A stretch of DNA of 64,000 nt from NCBI RefSeq assembly GCF_000150275.1, contig NW_002060944.1:7764735-7828734 (forward strand), written 5' to 3'. How positions within the stretch are numbered: position 1 is the first letter of the stretch; each line of letters starts with the position of its first letter. Origin of the DNA: Trichoplax adhaerens (taxonomy: Eukaryota; Placozoa; Uniplacotomia; Trichoplacea; Trichoplacidae). Positions 48,920 through 62,503 of this stretch are shown here, piece after piece. The translations under genes were made by a program, and so were the position numbers. The notes below the pieces were generated by a model that was given only the letters and a program-made list of their open reading frames with translations, had not been told where the DNA came from and did no database searches.

Positions 48920-51573
48920 ATGTCTAGGAAAGAAATGCCTCCCGCTATCGTTAATAATTCACTTGCTAATAGTCCAATTGTCAAGTTAATGAGTCAAAAT
49001 TTTAAAATCCGAGGTACTGCTTGTTGATAGTCTATCATGCGCATACCCCTTTTTGTAGCTGGTACTCCTTGGCGCATCCAACGTACACCTGTAGTGGTCA
49101 ATTCTTACAGTAGTATTCTGAAAATTCAATGTGCCCATCTGAAATTCTCCATCTGTTACTTGCTGTAGCCTTGAAAAATTGTTTCTTTTAGCGAGTAGGA
49201 ATTGCTCAATACTGGATTAAATCAGTAGTTTAAAAAGGGCTTTCAAGACATTCGTATCCATTTCTAAATTTCCTTTTAATGCTATACAGGAATTATTCCT
49301 CATAGGACGGAAAACAGTCTTACTTAATGTTATTAATTGTAATAATAATAATTATTATTAATTATAGGATCAATGCGTCTCTATATTAAAATGGATCACT
49401 AGATCTTAGACCACTACATCAAGTATCTAGTGGTCTAAGATATTGCAATCATATCTACTTGTCTATAGCATTCTGTATTGCAAATTTTAATGAAGAATAG
49501 ACGCGTACATTCCATTTTTTTATTTTTGAATACTACTGTACAGTTATGACGCGTACAGCTGCTAGAGGTGGCATAATTACACTAGTATACATGTATTACA
49601 AATGAAGTAATTTCTAACCTACTCGCCTACCATTGCCTAGATCTATTTTGCATGTATGGTATATTGCTTAGACCAAGGACTTTGAAGTTGGTTCCACTTT
49701 TAATAATCTAATGTACGCGTACATTTTAAACATTCATTTAGCAGTTAGTGTAATGTAGCCATTGGACAAGTTGCAACTCCTGCACAATTTACACGTAATA
49801 GTTTGTTCTTTTTGAACAGGAAATAAGCTCATCAGTTAGTAACTATTGAATTGGATTTTTTCTCTTTTTTCACCATTTTTTATAGTTACTGCCGCAACTT
49901 TGGAAAATACGTGCATATTCTCCACGGCTTCTCTTGCTTTCATAATCTTTGAAGCAAATAAATTGCATTCTTCCGGACAAGGAAATGTCGCATTAGTTGA
50001 TAGCCAAATTGTTACTTTGTTAGTATTATTATTACGAATGATAATTGTATCAATTAATGGCAAATCATGTCTATGTAATTGCTCTAACAAGCCATAATCT
50101 CTCTCACACTCTTTCAACTCTTATATACGCTTCGTAAATAACATGAGATATTCTGCATAGGTAAATAGGCAAAGAAATCATCATAATTGATCAAACAACC
50201 ATTCTCGTACATAAATAGGATACATAGAATAAGCAGCAACTAGTTGATAAAATACTTACAAATAATCCAATTTATTATTGGTGAATAGGTATGAGTTATA
50301 ATTAATAGGTGGAATCGTATAATGCAGTATATTGATATACCCGTAGGATCGATAGATTTAGCAAACAATTGAAGAACGCCTACATGATTATACTGACTGG
50401 AAATCAGTTGAAGCAAACAGAAATGCAAGCCATAAATCAATTACAACATCGGTAAGTAGGAATATATAAACCATTAATTAATTATTTATCAACTAACGAG
50501 AAGAATGGTGCAGCTGACACTTCCTTTATGAAATATCGAATTATTTACTTCTGACTTTCATAGTCACAGCACTATAAGTAAGGCTTTGGCACAGTTTACA
50601 GCCTCTATTCTTATCTCTTAAAGATATGTATATATTCTATTCCATACCTTTTGACAGATTTCTAACTTCTGAAATGAAGATGATGTTATTGCAATATGAC
50701 TTAGATTGTATACGAAATATGAACTACATGGTTCAGGTAAATAGATTTCGTAATTTATCCTAAACCTTGAGTGGATCACTGCTGAAATCTCCAAGGGTTA
50801 GAAAGAAAATAAATGAATTTCTTTCTATATATCAGCCAAATATAAAGCAAGTAATGTTATGCTTACTTGCCTATTTGATGGTATTTTATAACATACCGTT
50901 AAACTAGTATCTACGTACAATTTCTGCTTCTTAACATGATATGAATGATGGCCGTTTACAAAATAGAATTGTAGGCTTGTGCTTCTGATTTTGTGAACTA
51001 TATCACTTAATTTCAAAGCATTTATCCTTGTTGTTGAACGCGTGTAGAGATTAACCTTTATACAACATAATTATGTCATGGATATGTGACGAAAATTCAG
51101 CATTTTTTTAAGAAAATGATATCACAATAATGGACTGTCTTGAACCATTAGAATACCATCAACAGGACTTTAACCGAAAACTGTATAATCCAATCCTTAA
51201 ATCGTAGTGAAGATATGGAAACTGTATACCAAATTTTGTCATCAGTTGGACTGAACGATTATGATATCCTTATTTACCTGTGTGATGGTATTATAAATTA
51301 GTGTACTGTACTATGTTACTGATGATCTCTACATAGTTATATAGATATTGTAATTTTTGTGCATAAGTTGCTAGTTTACTGTATACTAAATTTATGTCAG
51401 TGTTTGACTTCAATTTAATGCGTTATTCCTTGATTTACTATCTACAAAGTCATCAAGTCCTAATTCATTATGGTACGATAGCCAGTGTTGCTTTGGCTAA
51501 TACTCAACAATTGATGGACTGCAACTTAAGCTTTGAAACTGCCAGCAAAGTTATTTCGTTTTTCTCTGATTAA
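48920..51573 (+). CDS. Candidate SPO16 (C1orf146)-like meiotic protein
   Basis: Six exons join in phase to 239 codons: 48920-49013, 49886-50018, 50347-50451, 50658-50736, 51152-51287 and 51401-51573. No member is long enough to stand out as an ORF; the chain was found from splice sites and phases. The product runs from MSRKEMPPAIVNNS through ENTCIFSTASLAFIIFEANK, VTLIDRFSKQLKNAYMIILT and INQLQHRFLTSEMKMMLLQY to DLDCIRNMNYMVQ. This aligns without large gaps to human SPO16 (IIFSLSGVAFLLM, IEKFINIHQNSFLVLSA, IQQRFL, NTVNAINLMC). SPO16 pairs with SHOC1/ZIP2 as an ERCC1-XPF-like module that stabilises meiotic crossover intermediates (ZMM group). The C-terminal part (VYQILSSVGLNDYDILIYLC and onwards) is helical and could be the helix-hairpin-helix half. 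Exon 1 and the family name are the least certain parts. Confidence 0.5.
49403..49441. repeat. Perfect 14-bp inverted repeat with 11-nt loop
   Basis: Arms ATCTTAGACCACTA and TAGTGGTCTAAGAT flank the loop CATCAAGTATC. It lies in intron 1 of the SPO16-like gene and could fold as a hairpin in the pre-mRNA. Confidence 0.9.
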
Positions 51574-52386
51574 AACATTGATAAGTTTATTCATTTATTT
51601 AGTTGTCCGTTAATATTTATTCAACAAAGATAGTTGTTAATCATGCTGGAATAGAACCGAACAAAGGTGTTACTGATTATTACTGAAACAAAATATAAAC
51701 CAATTTGCTGCTTCTTGTAGTGTACTCGCAATGCATAGACTGAATCAGTACAGTCGCCTATAATTAAAAATGTAATCGCTGAAATAATCAATCCATTTGT
51801 ATAAGTTAATAAATAATAAATAAATATAGTTATATATGGTTATATCGCTCGAGACTAGAGATTTCATCATCCCATTAATCAGTCACAAAATCCTGTGTCG
51901 GATAGAAGAAATTTTGTACACAGATACACTGTAAATTCTATAACATTAGAAATTATTCTACATAAATTTACGAGCGCTCATCATAACCATTATCACGGCA
52001 AATTAAGTCATAATTGATTCAAGATAAATTTTTCAAAGTGATTAAAATAAAAGCTATACAGTTAAAGAGTAAGATAGCAAAAATTAGAAAAAATTTGAAC
52101 CATTTATAGATAATTAATTTACATTAAAGATTTGCTTACGCACATTGAAATAATTACAACAGTAAAAGATGATGTCCAAAATAGAGCTCGGAAGATCACC
52201 AATTGTAATTTGTGAAGCGCTTTTTGAACGACATTAAATACAAAAAGGTAACATGATATTAAAAACAAGAAACTACTTCTATACAATGTGAATCAACACA
52301 ATTTCTTAATCCATTAGATGTCATAACTACAATAATAAAATAAATGTTAGGAAATCTCGAATCCTTTTTGAATAGTTTATTGTATC
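51574..52386. other. 3' intergenic region between convergent SPO16-like gene and LMBR1
   Basis: About 0.8 kb of AT-rich sequence with several AATAAA-like strings (for example near 51810). No coding exon or repeat family was recognised. Confidence 0.6.
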
Positions 52387-55300
52387 TCAGTCCAATTTCA
52401 GGCCGGCACGTTTATCAAATTTTTTATAGAAGGATGCTAGTTGCAAACGAGAATATAAGGCTTTCCGAACGGAAACTGTAATTTGGGTTACCAAGCAGAA
52501 AGCTGTAGCTCCCTCAAATAGAAGATTGTAACAGAAAGTCAATGTGACATTTTTCAACCAGTCGAATTGACCAAATTCTCCAAGTAGATCAAATTTGGTA
52601 ATGCCTAGTTAATTTGAAGACGTCAAAAATTGCATAAAAGCGTATCCTAAATGCAAGCTATTACTACTCGCTTGAATGTTTCCAATATTTAATCAGATTC
52701 AAATTTTACCTAAAATTTTTGATAGTAGCGGCAGAGCAGAGCTTAGTATGAGCAAGACGATACAGTTTGCAATGATCTATTAAAATCCAGGACGCCGCAT
52801 TGAGATATGTATACGTTATTTACATGTGATCGCATAGCATTCATTTAAAAAACATCGTAATAAATGCATAACTTACAATTGGCATAGACGAATCCTTTTT
52901 CTGAGGAATCATTTGATTGAAAGGAAAGATATTATACAAGCCAACCAATGATGCAGCCATGATATAGCTTAGCAAATTTATTAAGACAAATTAAATCTTA
53001 ATATATTTTATATATTTTAAAAGCATTATGAACAAAATATTGGATAATTTTATAACTATTTATTAGAAATCGGATACAATATTATCAGCATTTGTAAAAA
53101 GACGCCAATGAATCCAAGTTTAGAGTAAGAAACTTCCCCAATAGTGTACTGCATGTGTAAAGTTTATAAAAAAAACAGTTTTCGATTATCTTGCATACTC
53201 AGTTGGGCAAGTTAGTTGAGATACTTATTATCGTAACTGTTGATTTAAAATCACCTTAGGTTTGTTTCCTACCGTCTCGGTACGAAGGACTAATTCGAGA
53301 CAATGTAAACCTACCATTAACATTGATATTGCCTATAAAGAAGAAATCCAACAGGAATTATAATAATATAGTTGTCATATGTGAACTGCTATTTAGAAAG
53401 TCAATAATCAATTACTGTTAGAACTAATAAAATAAGTAGGCAGAAAGGGTAAACTAGGTTTCTTTGTAGAGGTGATGCTTCTTGTTTCCTTTCTGTTTAT
53501 TTACAATAAAATTTAATAACGTATATAAGTACTTTCTACACTTATAATAGTTGATATCGGAGCAATTGCATTTCTTATCATATCTATGTTTTGTACTACC
53601 GAGTTCCATGCGATATTTTTGAGCAAGTTTGAATTCTTCTTCTAGTTCTGTTCGTAGGCCATCCGTAGCAGCTATTGATAATAGAGTTGGGTATATATTG
53701 TTTAACTAGACACTGTATAAACTACGTAAAGACATTGATGAAAACTTTATTCACGATGAAGCAGTTAGCGTACTTGAGTGTTTTCTACTTAGCGTCTCTT
53801 CTTTCAATTTCGCAATGTAAATTTCCTCATTTAGATTTTGAAAAAACTATTGAAACAAATTATGGTGGTTTATGTGAACGCCACGATCAACAACTCCTGT
53901 GCGAGTGCATATTACTTTCTTTTTAGAAATACCTGCGGCTTGACTACTAGCTGACCAAGGACGGAAAACATTTTACTTAGTCCAAGAGGGGTACAGACTA
54001 AAAGTAATCATTTTTAAGCGAGTATCATTGTTAGCAAATATATACATAGAGATTGAATGACACTTTAAAAACGCTTTGGTGTATTTAATTCGAATACCTA
54101 AAAGGGTCATCACACCTAGCGAAGCCAGCCCAGAATACAGGTGGGGTAGATAACCCCAAATATCTAAAAGTCGTATTAGAAAAGATTTGGCATATTTCGT
54201 CTAATTAAAAGGATTTTTGTGTCAGTATGATAATTGAACAGTGATATTAAGTTATTCAATACAAATATGTAAACTGGACTAGTTCAGCTAAAAAGTAAGT
54301 TACCTGGAATATAATGTGATTCACTTTTACTATTCCAACCAAATGTAGATAAAATCACCCAAACAAATGAGAGCAGCATTCCCGTAAGCAAGATTAGGAT
54401 GATGAATGCCTCTAAAGCTCTGGCTTTCAAGCCCTATTAAAATACTCAATATTAGAATTTTACTCGACAGTATAAGACACTTTGCAATTATTGATGGTAA
54501 ACCTTTCTAGAACCGCTAAATCCCTCAGATTCAGTGAAAAAGTAAGCGAACGGCATAAGAAATAGTAAGGAAGTATTGGATGCAAAAAAAATTTTTTTCC
54601 ATAATCCTATTTTAGTGAAGTAATAGCGTATCAGTAACATGCGTGATTGTTCTGTGTGTTAAACATTAGAAAAGCAGAAGTACCCACATGCCTTTTAATA
54701 ATGATTATTGTTTACTGTCAATACTGTAATAGTTATTATCATAATTACAGGATAGGAAATAGATATTAAGAGCTACAATACTAGGGAAGTGCAATTTACT
54801 TATCATACCATAAATTAACGAAGTATTCAACCACTTCACGTAGTAACTATTTGGTAAAGCCAGTAGTACTTCGTTGCTCAATATTGTGACTGGCAATAAG
54901 AGAACAGCACCAATAGCAGTCGATAATGTGAACGTGCATAGCCATAGCCTTAAATACAATTAATCAATAAAATTGAATGTTAATCTTCAAAGCAACTCTA
55001 TCTACAGTATATAGGATGTCATTACAAATAATATTTGCATCGTAAGTCTAATCTTCTGTTGTTTGCATAATAAAGTCTAATGAAGTTGTAATGTCAACAT
55101 TGGCGAAATGACGGCTAACATACACGTTGGTAGACTATTTCATTCTATCTGATCCAATTTTTCGTATCATTATTCATGCGTGTGGTTATGATATTAAGAA
55201 CTACACAGTAATTATTTCTTTCATATTAACATATTAAAAGAGATATCTAAAATGTTGCTAGATGATATATTAGAATACTAATTGATAAAATAAAATAGTG

Positions 55301-56261
55301 CAAGGCTAAACATTAATTGAACGTCATATAATAACATGGTGAAACAAAAAATTTTAATTGCTTCTTTTATCAGTCTTACGCGATGCGATTGACAACAGCA
55401 TCTTCGTTATCTGCCAAGAAAGAATATATCAAAAGAAAATCAATTGGTAAAATATCCGTAAAAAGAATTACTGGTTGTAAACAAAAGAGTACTAGCTATT
55501 AATTCTCCAAACAGAATAGAAGTTAATCTAGTTATAACTTATACGTATTATGTAACAGGCTGGCTACATTCTAAGGAAATATCTAGTGGACATTTACTAA
55601 AGTCTGCGATACATATCATTGGCAATTTGATACAATTTAAAGTATCTTCAAATAAATTGAATTACCAAGAATATCTTCGGTAGGCTCTCTTTTTCTAAAA
55701 TGGGTTACGATAGCATAAGAAAGGACATAGATGATCAAGAATAGCAAAAGGGAAATCTGTGTAGTAATAAGATGAAATTGAAATTATTAGTTAATAAGGT
55801 AGTTACGATGCATACGTGTAAAGAATCAAGATAATATTGATTCTAATTATTAAAATTGAAGTCAAAGAAAGAAAAATTAGCAGCTGCAGTAGTAGTGGAT
55901 AGACAGTACTGTACGTAGTCGATTTCACATGAGCCCAATGCTCCATTTATCTCTTTTGGATGTGTGTTTTTATAACTACAATATAGCTCTTATTTTCAAG
56001 TTTGTAGTAGAACATAGGTAGCGATTGATACATTATTATTATTATTATTAGTGTTACCGAGAGAAAAATAAGCTTTCTACATATACGATACAATATGCCT
56101 CCATGACTATATTTCAGTGTTACAGAAAACTGGCATCATCTTTTGGAGGCTGATGGCTATACGAGTATTTAAGCAGCAGTATACAATGCATTTCCTCTTA
56201 CCACATATTCACGAATTAAGTTATAAAATTGCTCTTGATCGACATCAACTTCGGATTCCAT
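52387..56261 (-). CDS. LMBR1: LMBR1/LMBR1L orthologue, multi-pass membrane protein
   Basis: Sixteen exons in transcript order: 56202-56261, 55666-55756, 55380-55410, 54809-54948, 54503-54606, 54304-54433, 54098-54163, 53933-53997, 53774-53846, 53600-53671, 53425-53492, 53255-53332, 53078-53148, 52877-52967, 52710-52776 and 52387-52604. They join in phase to 474 codons (human LMBR1: 490). Landmarks: the start MESEVDVDQEQFYNLIREYV, the first membrane helix, DNEDAVVNRIA, ILSNEVLLALPNSYYVKWLN, MPFAYFFTESEGFSGSRK, VCTPLGLSKMFSVLGQLVVK, LQRNLVYPFCLL and GITKFDLLGEFGQFDWL. About nine hydrophobic helices are visible. The family includes the lipocalin-interacting receptor LMBR1L, which acts at ER and plasma membrane and has been tied to Wnt regulation. 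In vertebrates LMBR1 also harbours the ZRS limb enhancer of SHH in an intron; nothing comparable was recognised here. One ancestral gene corresponds to both vertebrate paralogues. Confidence 0.94.
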
Positions 56262-59037
56262 ATCATCATGAAGTAACGAGTTTGGTAACTGTAAAGAGAA
56301 ATAAATAAGAAGACCGAACGAATTAAGAAGGGTATTGATGCAGTCTATATAATTAATGCACTATATTGAGATGTGTGGATGGTCGAAATGATGACCATGA
56401 GCGATTATTTGCTCATTATAAGATTATGCCAATGCTTGCTATGCAACTGAATTGTTTAGCATTCAGGTAGTGATTAGTGCAGCATGTTCAACATACATGA
56501 GAAGTATCTCAATAGCAAGTACTGTATGAAAGACTTGCAACTAGGCGTGCAATCCGTGCCATCCTTTCAACACTAACTTAATAATATTGAACAATAACAA
56601 AAATAATAATCCTTGATTGCTCTTTCTTGGCTACAGCAATTGTTGTAATTATTCAGGTTGACCATTGAATATAGGCAGAAATTTGAAAATAATTGAACAA
56701 TATTGACCAACTATGCTATAATAGTTTGAAAAAATGACGATAAAAATAAATTATAGCTGTCCCCATTTGCATTATTTTATCAGAAATCAAGTTTGATCGA
56801 ATGAACAAGTCCTTGGCAAAAGAAAGCAATCGCTTGGACTGTCGTTGGAGAAAGTGATCAACGAGTGGATGTCAAGTTCATTTTTTTTCTTTTCCAACAT
56901 GTGACTATCATCATCGATCAATTATGGATGGAATGGGCAACCATGCTATTGGAAAGAGGCATTTTTGAAGCATATAGGAGTGGAAATGAGCCTTTTTTGC
57001 CGTCATGAAGAATAATGAATGTAATGATGAAGAAAAAGAATAATAATGATAATAATAATAATGATTTATGATCTTCAATGTGAATATTGGCGCACATTCC
57101 GTCCATGACGAAGTCGACCAAGGTAAAATTATGCGTAATACCTACGTAGAAGAAGGGAAATTTTCACTGTCTAGGCAACGTTGATGAAAGCTCGATCTCT
57201 GCCTGTGTAGAGTGATCGAGAAAAACCAGTTGCAAAGTGAATTATTACAAATAATTCCGGCCGGTTGCCATGTCAATAGGCTCCACTTGCAGTTGCGACT
57301 TCATCTTGCTTATGATGCTGACGCGTAGATAGGCCGTCAACGTTGGTAGCAATGAAAGCCAGTGATTGGCTATTGTTTTCGACGCTTTCCAAGAGTCATT
57401 ATTAGGGATTGCAACCGGTGCCAAACTGGGCACCCGGGTACCCCCTTTCAAACCATCACTCTATCCAAATTGGCCCGGGGTATTTTACCCGCGTGTGGAA
57501 ACACCAGGTGCAATCCCTAGTCAGTACAGTCGATATCAAGCGTAGTGTATCGGGTCTTGACTCACTCACTCTTCAACTTCATACTGGTAGGGGGCGTCGA
57601 GTTTGTACTAGTGTCCGTACAACTGGTTGACCAGTTTAGTACAGTTACTACAGTAGGGGTCCAGCTGTCTGTCGGTGGCTAGCTAGCTGTGTGCAGTGTC
57701 CACCACCAACAATAACAATTTGGCAGTAGAGAGTTGAAGATGGAAAGATGGGATGAGTTAAGAGCTTTGGGGATCAGAATCAGATGTAATCTACGAGTCG
57801 CTAAAGCTATTTCTTATAATTCGTCAGTGGTTTGATTTTTATGAGCTATAACATACAATAATCAACGATCACCTCAGTGTTCCAGCTCAGGTGAACTCGT
57901 ACTGAAAATAGGGATGGTGTATCAATGATTCACTACAATACAGCGACCTTTATTGGTACATTTTTGTGTCGGGATCCCCAGAAGTTTGAAAACAGAGACT
58001 AGCAAAAGGGAGACGGGCGTCAAAAATGGCCCTTTCTATACTCCAGTTAGGCTGCTGAACCCAACCCTTGTAATGCACTTGCATTGTTAGCCAAAGCCTG
58101 CCAGGTTGATTTTCTACAATACAACGTATAACAACAGTACTATAATACAGTAAAACGACCATCCAATAGTCAGTTGTACCAAGAGAATAAATGGACTAGG
58201 CACTACTCAAAGTGCTTAGGCTTGAGGACGGTGGCGGGCCGGGCCAGGCCGATCCGATACCGTACCGTTCTCATGTACAGTGTACAGTGTCCGCTGTACA
58301 GTACATAGTACTGCTTATCTTGATGCAGGATACTGTACACACTGTACTGTACAGTATGGACTACTACTATCGATGCACATAATTTAGTAGTCGCTGGTTT
58401 GACACTATCTGTTGACTTACAGTATGAACTTATGTCGTAAAACGGCAAAGACCTTAAAAAGGATCTCTAGCGTACAGTCATGGACTACTGCGTTCAATCT
58501 TGCCGGTAAGATTCAGATTTACTCGGCTAAAAAGAGAGAAGGTATGGTATAGTACAGTACTGTACAGTAGAGAGTAACTGTACAGTGGACAGTATACTGT
58601 AGGATCATTAACAAATCTTGCATCACCTTTTGTCTTAGTACCTTACACAGTACAGTGTACGTACTGTACTGTACTGTAGTCAGAATCAGCTACCGTATTG
58701 TACGGTATCATGCCCATTCTGATCGGGAGATTGCGTAATACAAAGATTGCTGTTGAATGTGGTAAATGTGCTCGCCAAGCCCTTGTGGGACCAGTTGCTA
58801 GTACAGCTTCGGCTGCAGCCAGACAATTTAGTCGACAACTTCAGCAAAAGCATCTAGTAGTACTCTCTGATGCTCAGAATAATGATAGTCAATTAAGGCG
58901 GATAGTACAGTAATCGTTATGATTCAAGAATTCAACGGAATACACTGGAATTCAATCATTACAAAGTAACCATTTCAATATCATATCAATCAATATAGGA
59001 CGAGAAATGAGCAGTTGGTTGATCTCCTTCTCCAAGC
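56262..59037. other. Intergenic region, divergent LMBR1 and PDSS1 promoters
   Basis: No supported gene. It contains ATT/AAT microsatellites (56034-56049 and around 57040-57063), a short foldback element (57403-57519) and GTACTGTAC palindromes (58275-58350 and 58550-58680). An Arg/Ala-rich ORF at 58709-58913 resembles a mitochondrial presequence, but no donor in the right phase for PDSS1 was found. GC content is locally higher around 57.4-58.3 kb. Confidence 0.5.
57403..57519. mobile_element. 117-bp MITE-like element with terminal inverted repeats
   Basis: Ends TAGGGATTGCAACCGGTG and CACCAGGTGCAATCCCTA form an 18-bp inverted repeat with few mismatches. The interior is unusually GC-rich (CACCCGGGTACCCCC) compared with its surroundings. 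TA at each tip could be either the element's own terminus (TAGGG...CCCTA, as in some hAT elements) or a TA target duplication. No transposase is present. Confidence 0.7.
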
Positions 59038-62000
59038 ATGGCATGCGCTTGTGTAGATCAATGCCCAACGAATATCAGGTATGTCTGAAAGGAGAACTTT
59101 TTAGTTACCCTCATATTCTATCTTGAGTAGACCACAACTGTACTTTGATTGGAAAGAATTTTACTAGCAGTGAAGGTCTTGCATCTGCGACCATTCAAAA
59201 AATTACAGTTGTACAGTACATAGTATCGGTCCGTGTTGCACTGTTATCTACTATTCGAATACATCAATCCGTACGTATAGGTAGGTATAGCAGCTATCTT
59301 TGCGTTGTACAATCAATCAATCAATTATGATGATTGTGGCGAGCTGTGATTCAATCACAGCATAGAGTAACAACGATTGTAGACTATTCTCGTATTTCGT
59401 TATTCCCTTCGATCCCTTATTGAATTTATTGAGTATCAGCTTGTACAAGAACAGTCGTTAGAGTTATGATTAGTATAGAGGATCGATCATTATATGTGCA
59501 CCACACAACATACGTGTACTCAATGGCCTGGTGTAATTGTTAAAATAATTACAATCAAACGATCAAGTCTTGTCTTCATATTCTTTTTCTATTCAATCTG
59601 TACAGAGCCACTATGGTCTAGCATGTTATGTCTTTAGCCGTACACTTGTAAATCGGTAAGTCTAGTAAAATGAATAAGAGACTCATGTTATGTTGCCCTC
59701 TCTGATGACAGCCACTGTAAAGTTGGATCAAAAAGTAGTGTGTCAATTAAATGGCGTTATGATGGGATACAAACGTAGATAGACACAAAAGCAAGTCAAT
59801 CAGGAAATAAAGTCATCCAGGATTTATATTGTATATATACCAGTATGATTAATATCAAGTACTGTTGTATCAAAAATCCCCACTACTTGTACAAATTACT
59901 TGTGGCACTCTATTCAGTGAAGGATGGCATGACACTCGAGTTTCTAGGATCTGTGATTGTCACAATTATATCTTCTAGATATAATCTTACCAACTATACG
60001 CGTATATCAATTACAGATTGAGCAGCAATGCTCGAAAATATCAACAGCCGGACACTGGCTTTAATAGAGATTTAACAACTTTATTAACTAATATTCGTAA
60101 GGTTTGTACAAAAATATCCATTTGCATGAGTACTATGCTTACGTATTATATTGCTTTTATTACTCTTGTATTGAAATTCGAATGGAAACTTAACTGCAGT
60201 TGTGTTATCCTAGGAATTAGTGACTATGTTACCTCAACTGCGGGAAGTCAGTAACTATCTATTTGATGAACGTGGTAAACAAATTCGTCCAATGCTAGTT
60301 TATTTGACTGCAAGAGCTTGCAACTATCATACCGATCCAAAAAAAGAGAGGTAAAACGCTTCATAAAAGCTACCTTAAACTTTCCAGATCGAATCTATAA
60401 ACTAGTTTCAACGGCACAGATCATTGAATGCATACGAGTATGTAGAGGATATACAAATGAATCGTGGGAACGATCATTTGTATGCTAGATTCAGTTTACA
60501 GAATATTTTACTCTGAATGGATAACAAAAATAAAGCTTGCAGTGATTGCTTGTACAATGAAGGAATAGAGCTATAATTGCTGTAGTAGTTTAGCAAATGA
60601 GTAATATAAGTGTAATAGTTGACAATGTTCTTTACTGCAATAATCATGTGTAATTTCTGACATTATACGCCTGCATATAATCTAGTGGACAAGTTGGTAA
60701 ACGCTAATGACGTATATTTATTTATATTTTGGGGACAAGACCATTATAAATTTACTGTCTTTTCAGGAATGTATCATCACTGTAGTGTGTTTGTAGCATT
60801 ACACTTTAGGCTACTGCAACAAGTAAATCATATCTACCAATTTGTGCTCTAAACTATAGCAAACTATGATGATACCAGTGAGATGCTAATATACTGTACA
60901 TCTTATTTTATGATCATTCCAGTAAATTGACAGAAGGGCAGAGTGCTATTGGTGTAATTTCAGAAATGATTCATACAGCCAGTTTAATTCATGATGATGT
61001 CATCGATGCCGCCCATATTAGAAGAGGCAAACCAACCATCAATTCGGTATGGGGTCAAAAAAAGGTAAATACAGCTTTTCCCTTATAATGTATCGTAGTA
61101 TTCTCCTTTGCTGATCGTTGATTTACTATATTAGACCTGTATTCAAGATCAAGCCTTTCTACTCCGCATAGTATTTTCAGATTACAACGATTTTTATCAT
61201 TACTTCCTATTATTTCATATTATAGGCTATTTTAACCGGTGACTACATCTTATCAAGAGCTACTGTTGCCTTATCAAAGCTACGCAACGAAAGGGTTGTT
61301 ATAGTACTATCACAAGTACTAGACGATCTTGTGCAAGGTTATAAAATAGCTATCACTCTGACATTTGAAATTAATTACTGGGATAGAATAGACGTGATGG
61401 TCTAAATTAATTCTTATATACGCGTACAATAACGATCGGTTTAGGTGAATTCATGCAGTTAGGATCTAAAGAGGATCGCGGCGAACGATTTAATCATTAT
61501 ATTAAAAAGACCTTTAGAAAAACCGCTAGTTTGATGGCTTGTAGTTGTAAAGCTGTAAGTTGGATTAATTAATCAATCAATTTATTGAGAATAATTTGGT
61601 TGAATTGCTGCATTAATCCTGTAGTAGGATATGATTATAAATTTAAGGCATTGCACTTAACGCATTGATGGCTGGTTGGTTCATAGATTATCATATTATG
61701 ATTGCGTTCGCAGGTTGCCATACTAGCCGACCCCCTAAATCAATTCTTACATGATGTTGCTTTCAATTTTGGAATGCATTTTGGTATATCATTTCAGGTG
61801 AATATTTTTGATTCTTAAAATGTGATTTTAGATCATTTCAGATCTACCATTCTAATTTCAACACTGGACTTATTGGTGTACATTAAATTTATTAGTTAAT
61901 AGACGATTTATTAGATTTTATCGCATCTGATGATGTTATGGGCAAGCCAACATCGACAGATCTCCGATTAGGATTAGCGACTGCTCCTGTGCTATATGCA

Positions 62001-62503
62001 TGCGATCGGGTACTTTTAACTATTAGTATAATTTAATTATTTTTATGTCGTTGCTATTTCTTGTGCGACTGTTGATATTTGATTTTTGGTCGGTCAATAT
62101 TGAAAAGTTAATTTTGGGGGAAAATTTTTAAATTATAGTTTCCAGAACTAGATGCTATGATTATGAGACGTTTTACTCAAAGCGGTGACGTACAGAGAGC
62201 TCGTGAAATAGTTGATCAGGTATTAATTAATTTATTTTGCATCTATCATAGGTAATACGGTGTCTGCTTTATGTGCATATTGTAATTAGGTAGATGTTAA
62301 CGAAGGATCGCTCTAAATGCCTCGTAATATTAACTGTTTTCATTGAATGTTCTTATGTACAGAGCGATGGTATGGATCAAACTAAACGTCTAGCTTGCTT
62401 CCATCGTGATGAAGCAATCCGATTTATATCTCAATTAGGAGAATCAATGGAAAGAAATGCTTTAATTCAATTGTCCGACGACGTAGTTACCAGACATAAA
62501 TAA
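59038..62503 (+). CDS. PDSS1: Decaprenyl/all-trans-polyprenyl diphosphate synthase subunit 1
   Basis: Ten exons join in phase to 348 codons: 59038-59078, 60017-60101, 60214-60350, 60923-61064, 61226-61337, 61445-61554, 61714-61797, 61896-62009, 62139-62219 and 62363-62503 (human PDSS1: 415). The enzyme elongates farnesyl or geranylgeranyl diphosphate with isopentenyl diphosphate to make the side chain of ubiquinone in mitochondria, normally as a heteromer with PDSS2. Both Asp-rich substrate motifs are intact: DDVID within TASLIHDDVIDAAHIRRGKP and DDLLD within FQLIDDLLDF. Other signatures are DERGKQIRP, GDYILSRA, QLGSKEDRGERF, MGKPTSTDLRLGLATAPVLY and the C-terminal ALIQLSDDVVTRHK. The first exon (MACACVDQCPTNIR) is the weakest: it was chosen because it alone gives the needed phase, and no strong presequence is seen. 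The remaining exons are secure. Confidence 0.92.

Noticed and set aside
49836..50117. 93-codon minus-strand ORF (starting MKECERDYGLLEQ) with a plausible splice donor
   Set aside because: It overlaps exon 2 of the sense-strand SPO16-like chain, which has consistent phases over six exons; no partner exons in order were found on the minus strand.
50825..51016. Minus-strand ORF with a GTATGT donor in the SPO16-like intron
   Set aside because: Isolated, no family similarity, and it would require interleaved genes on opposite strands.
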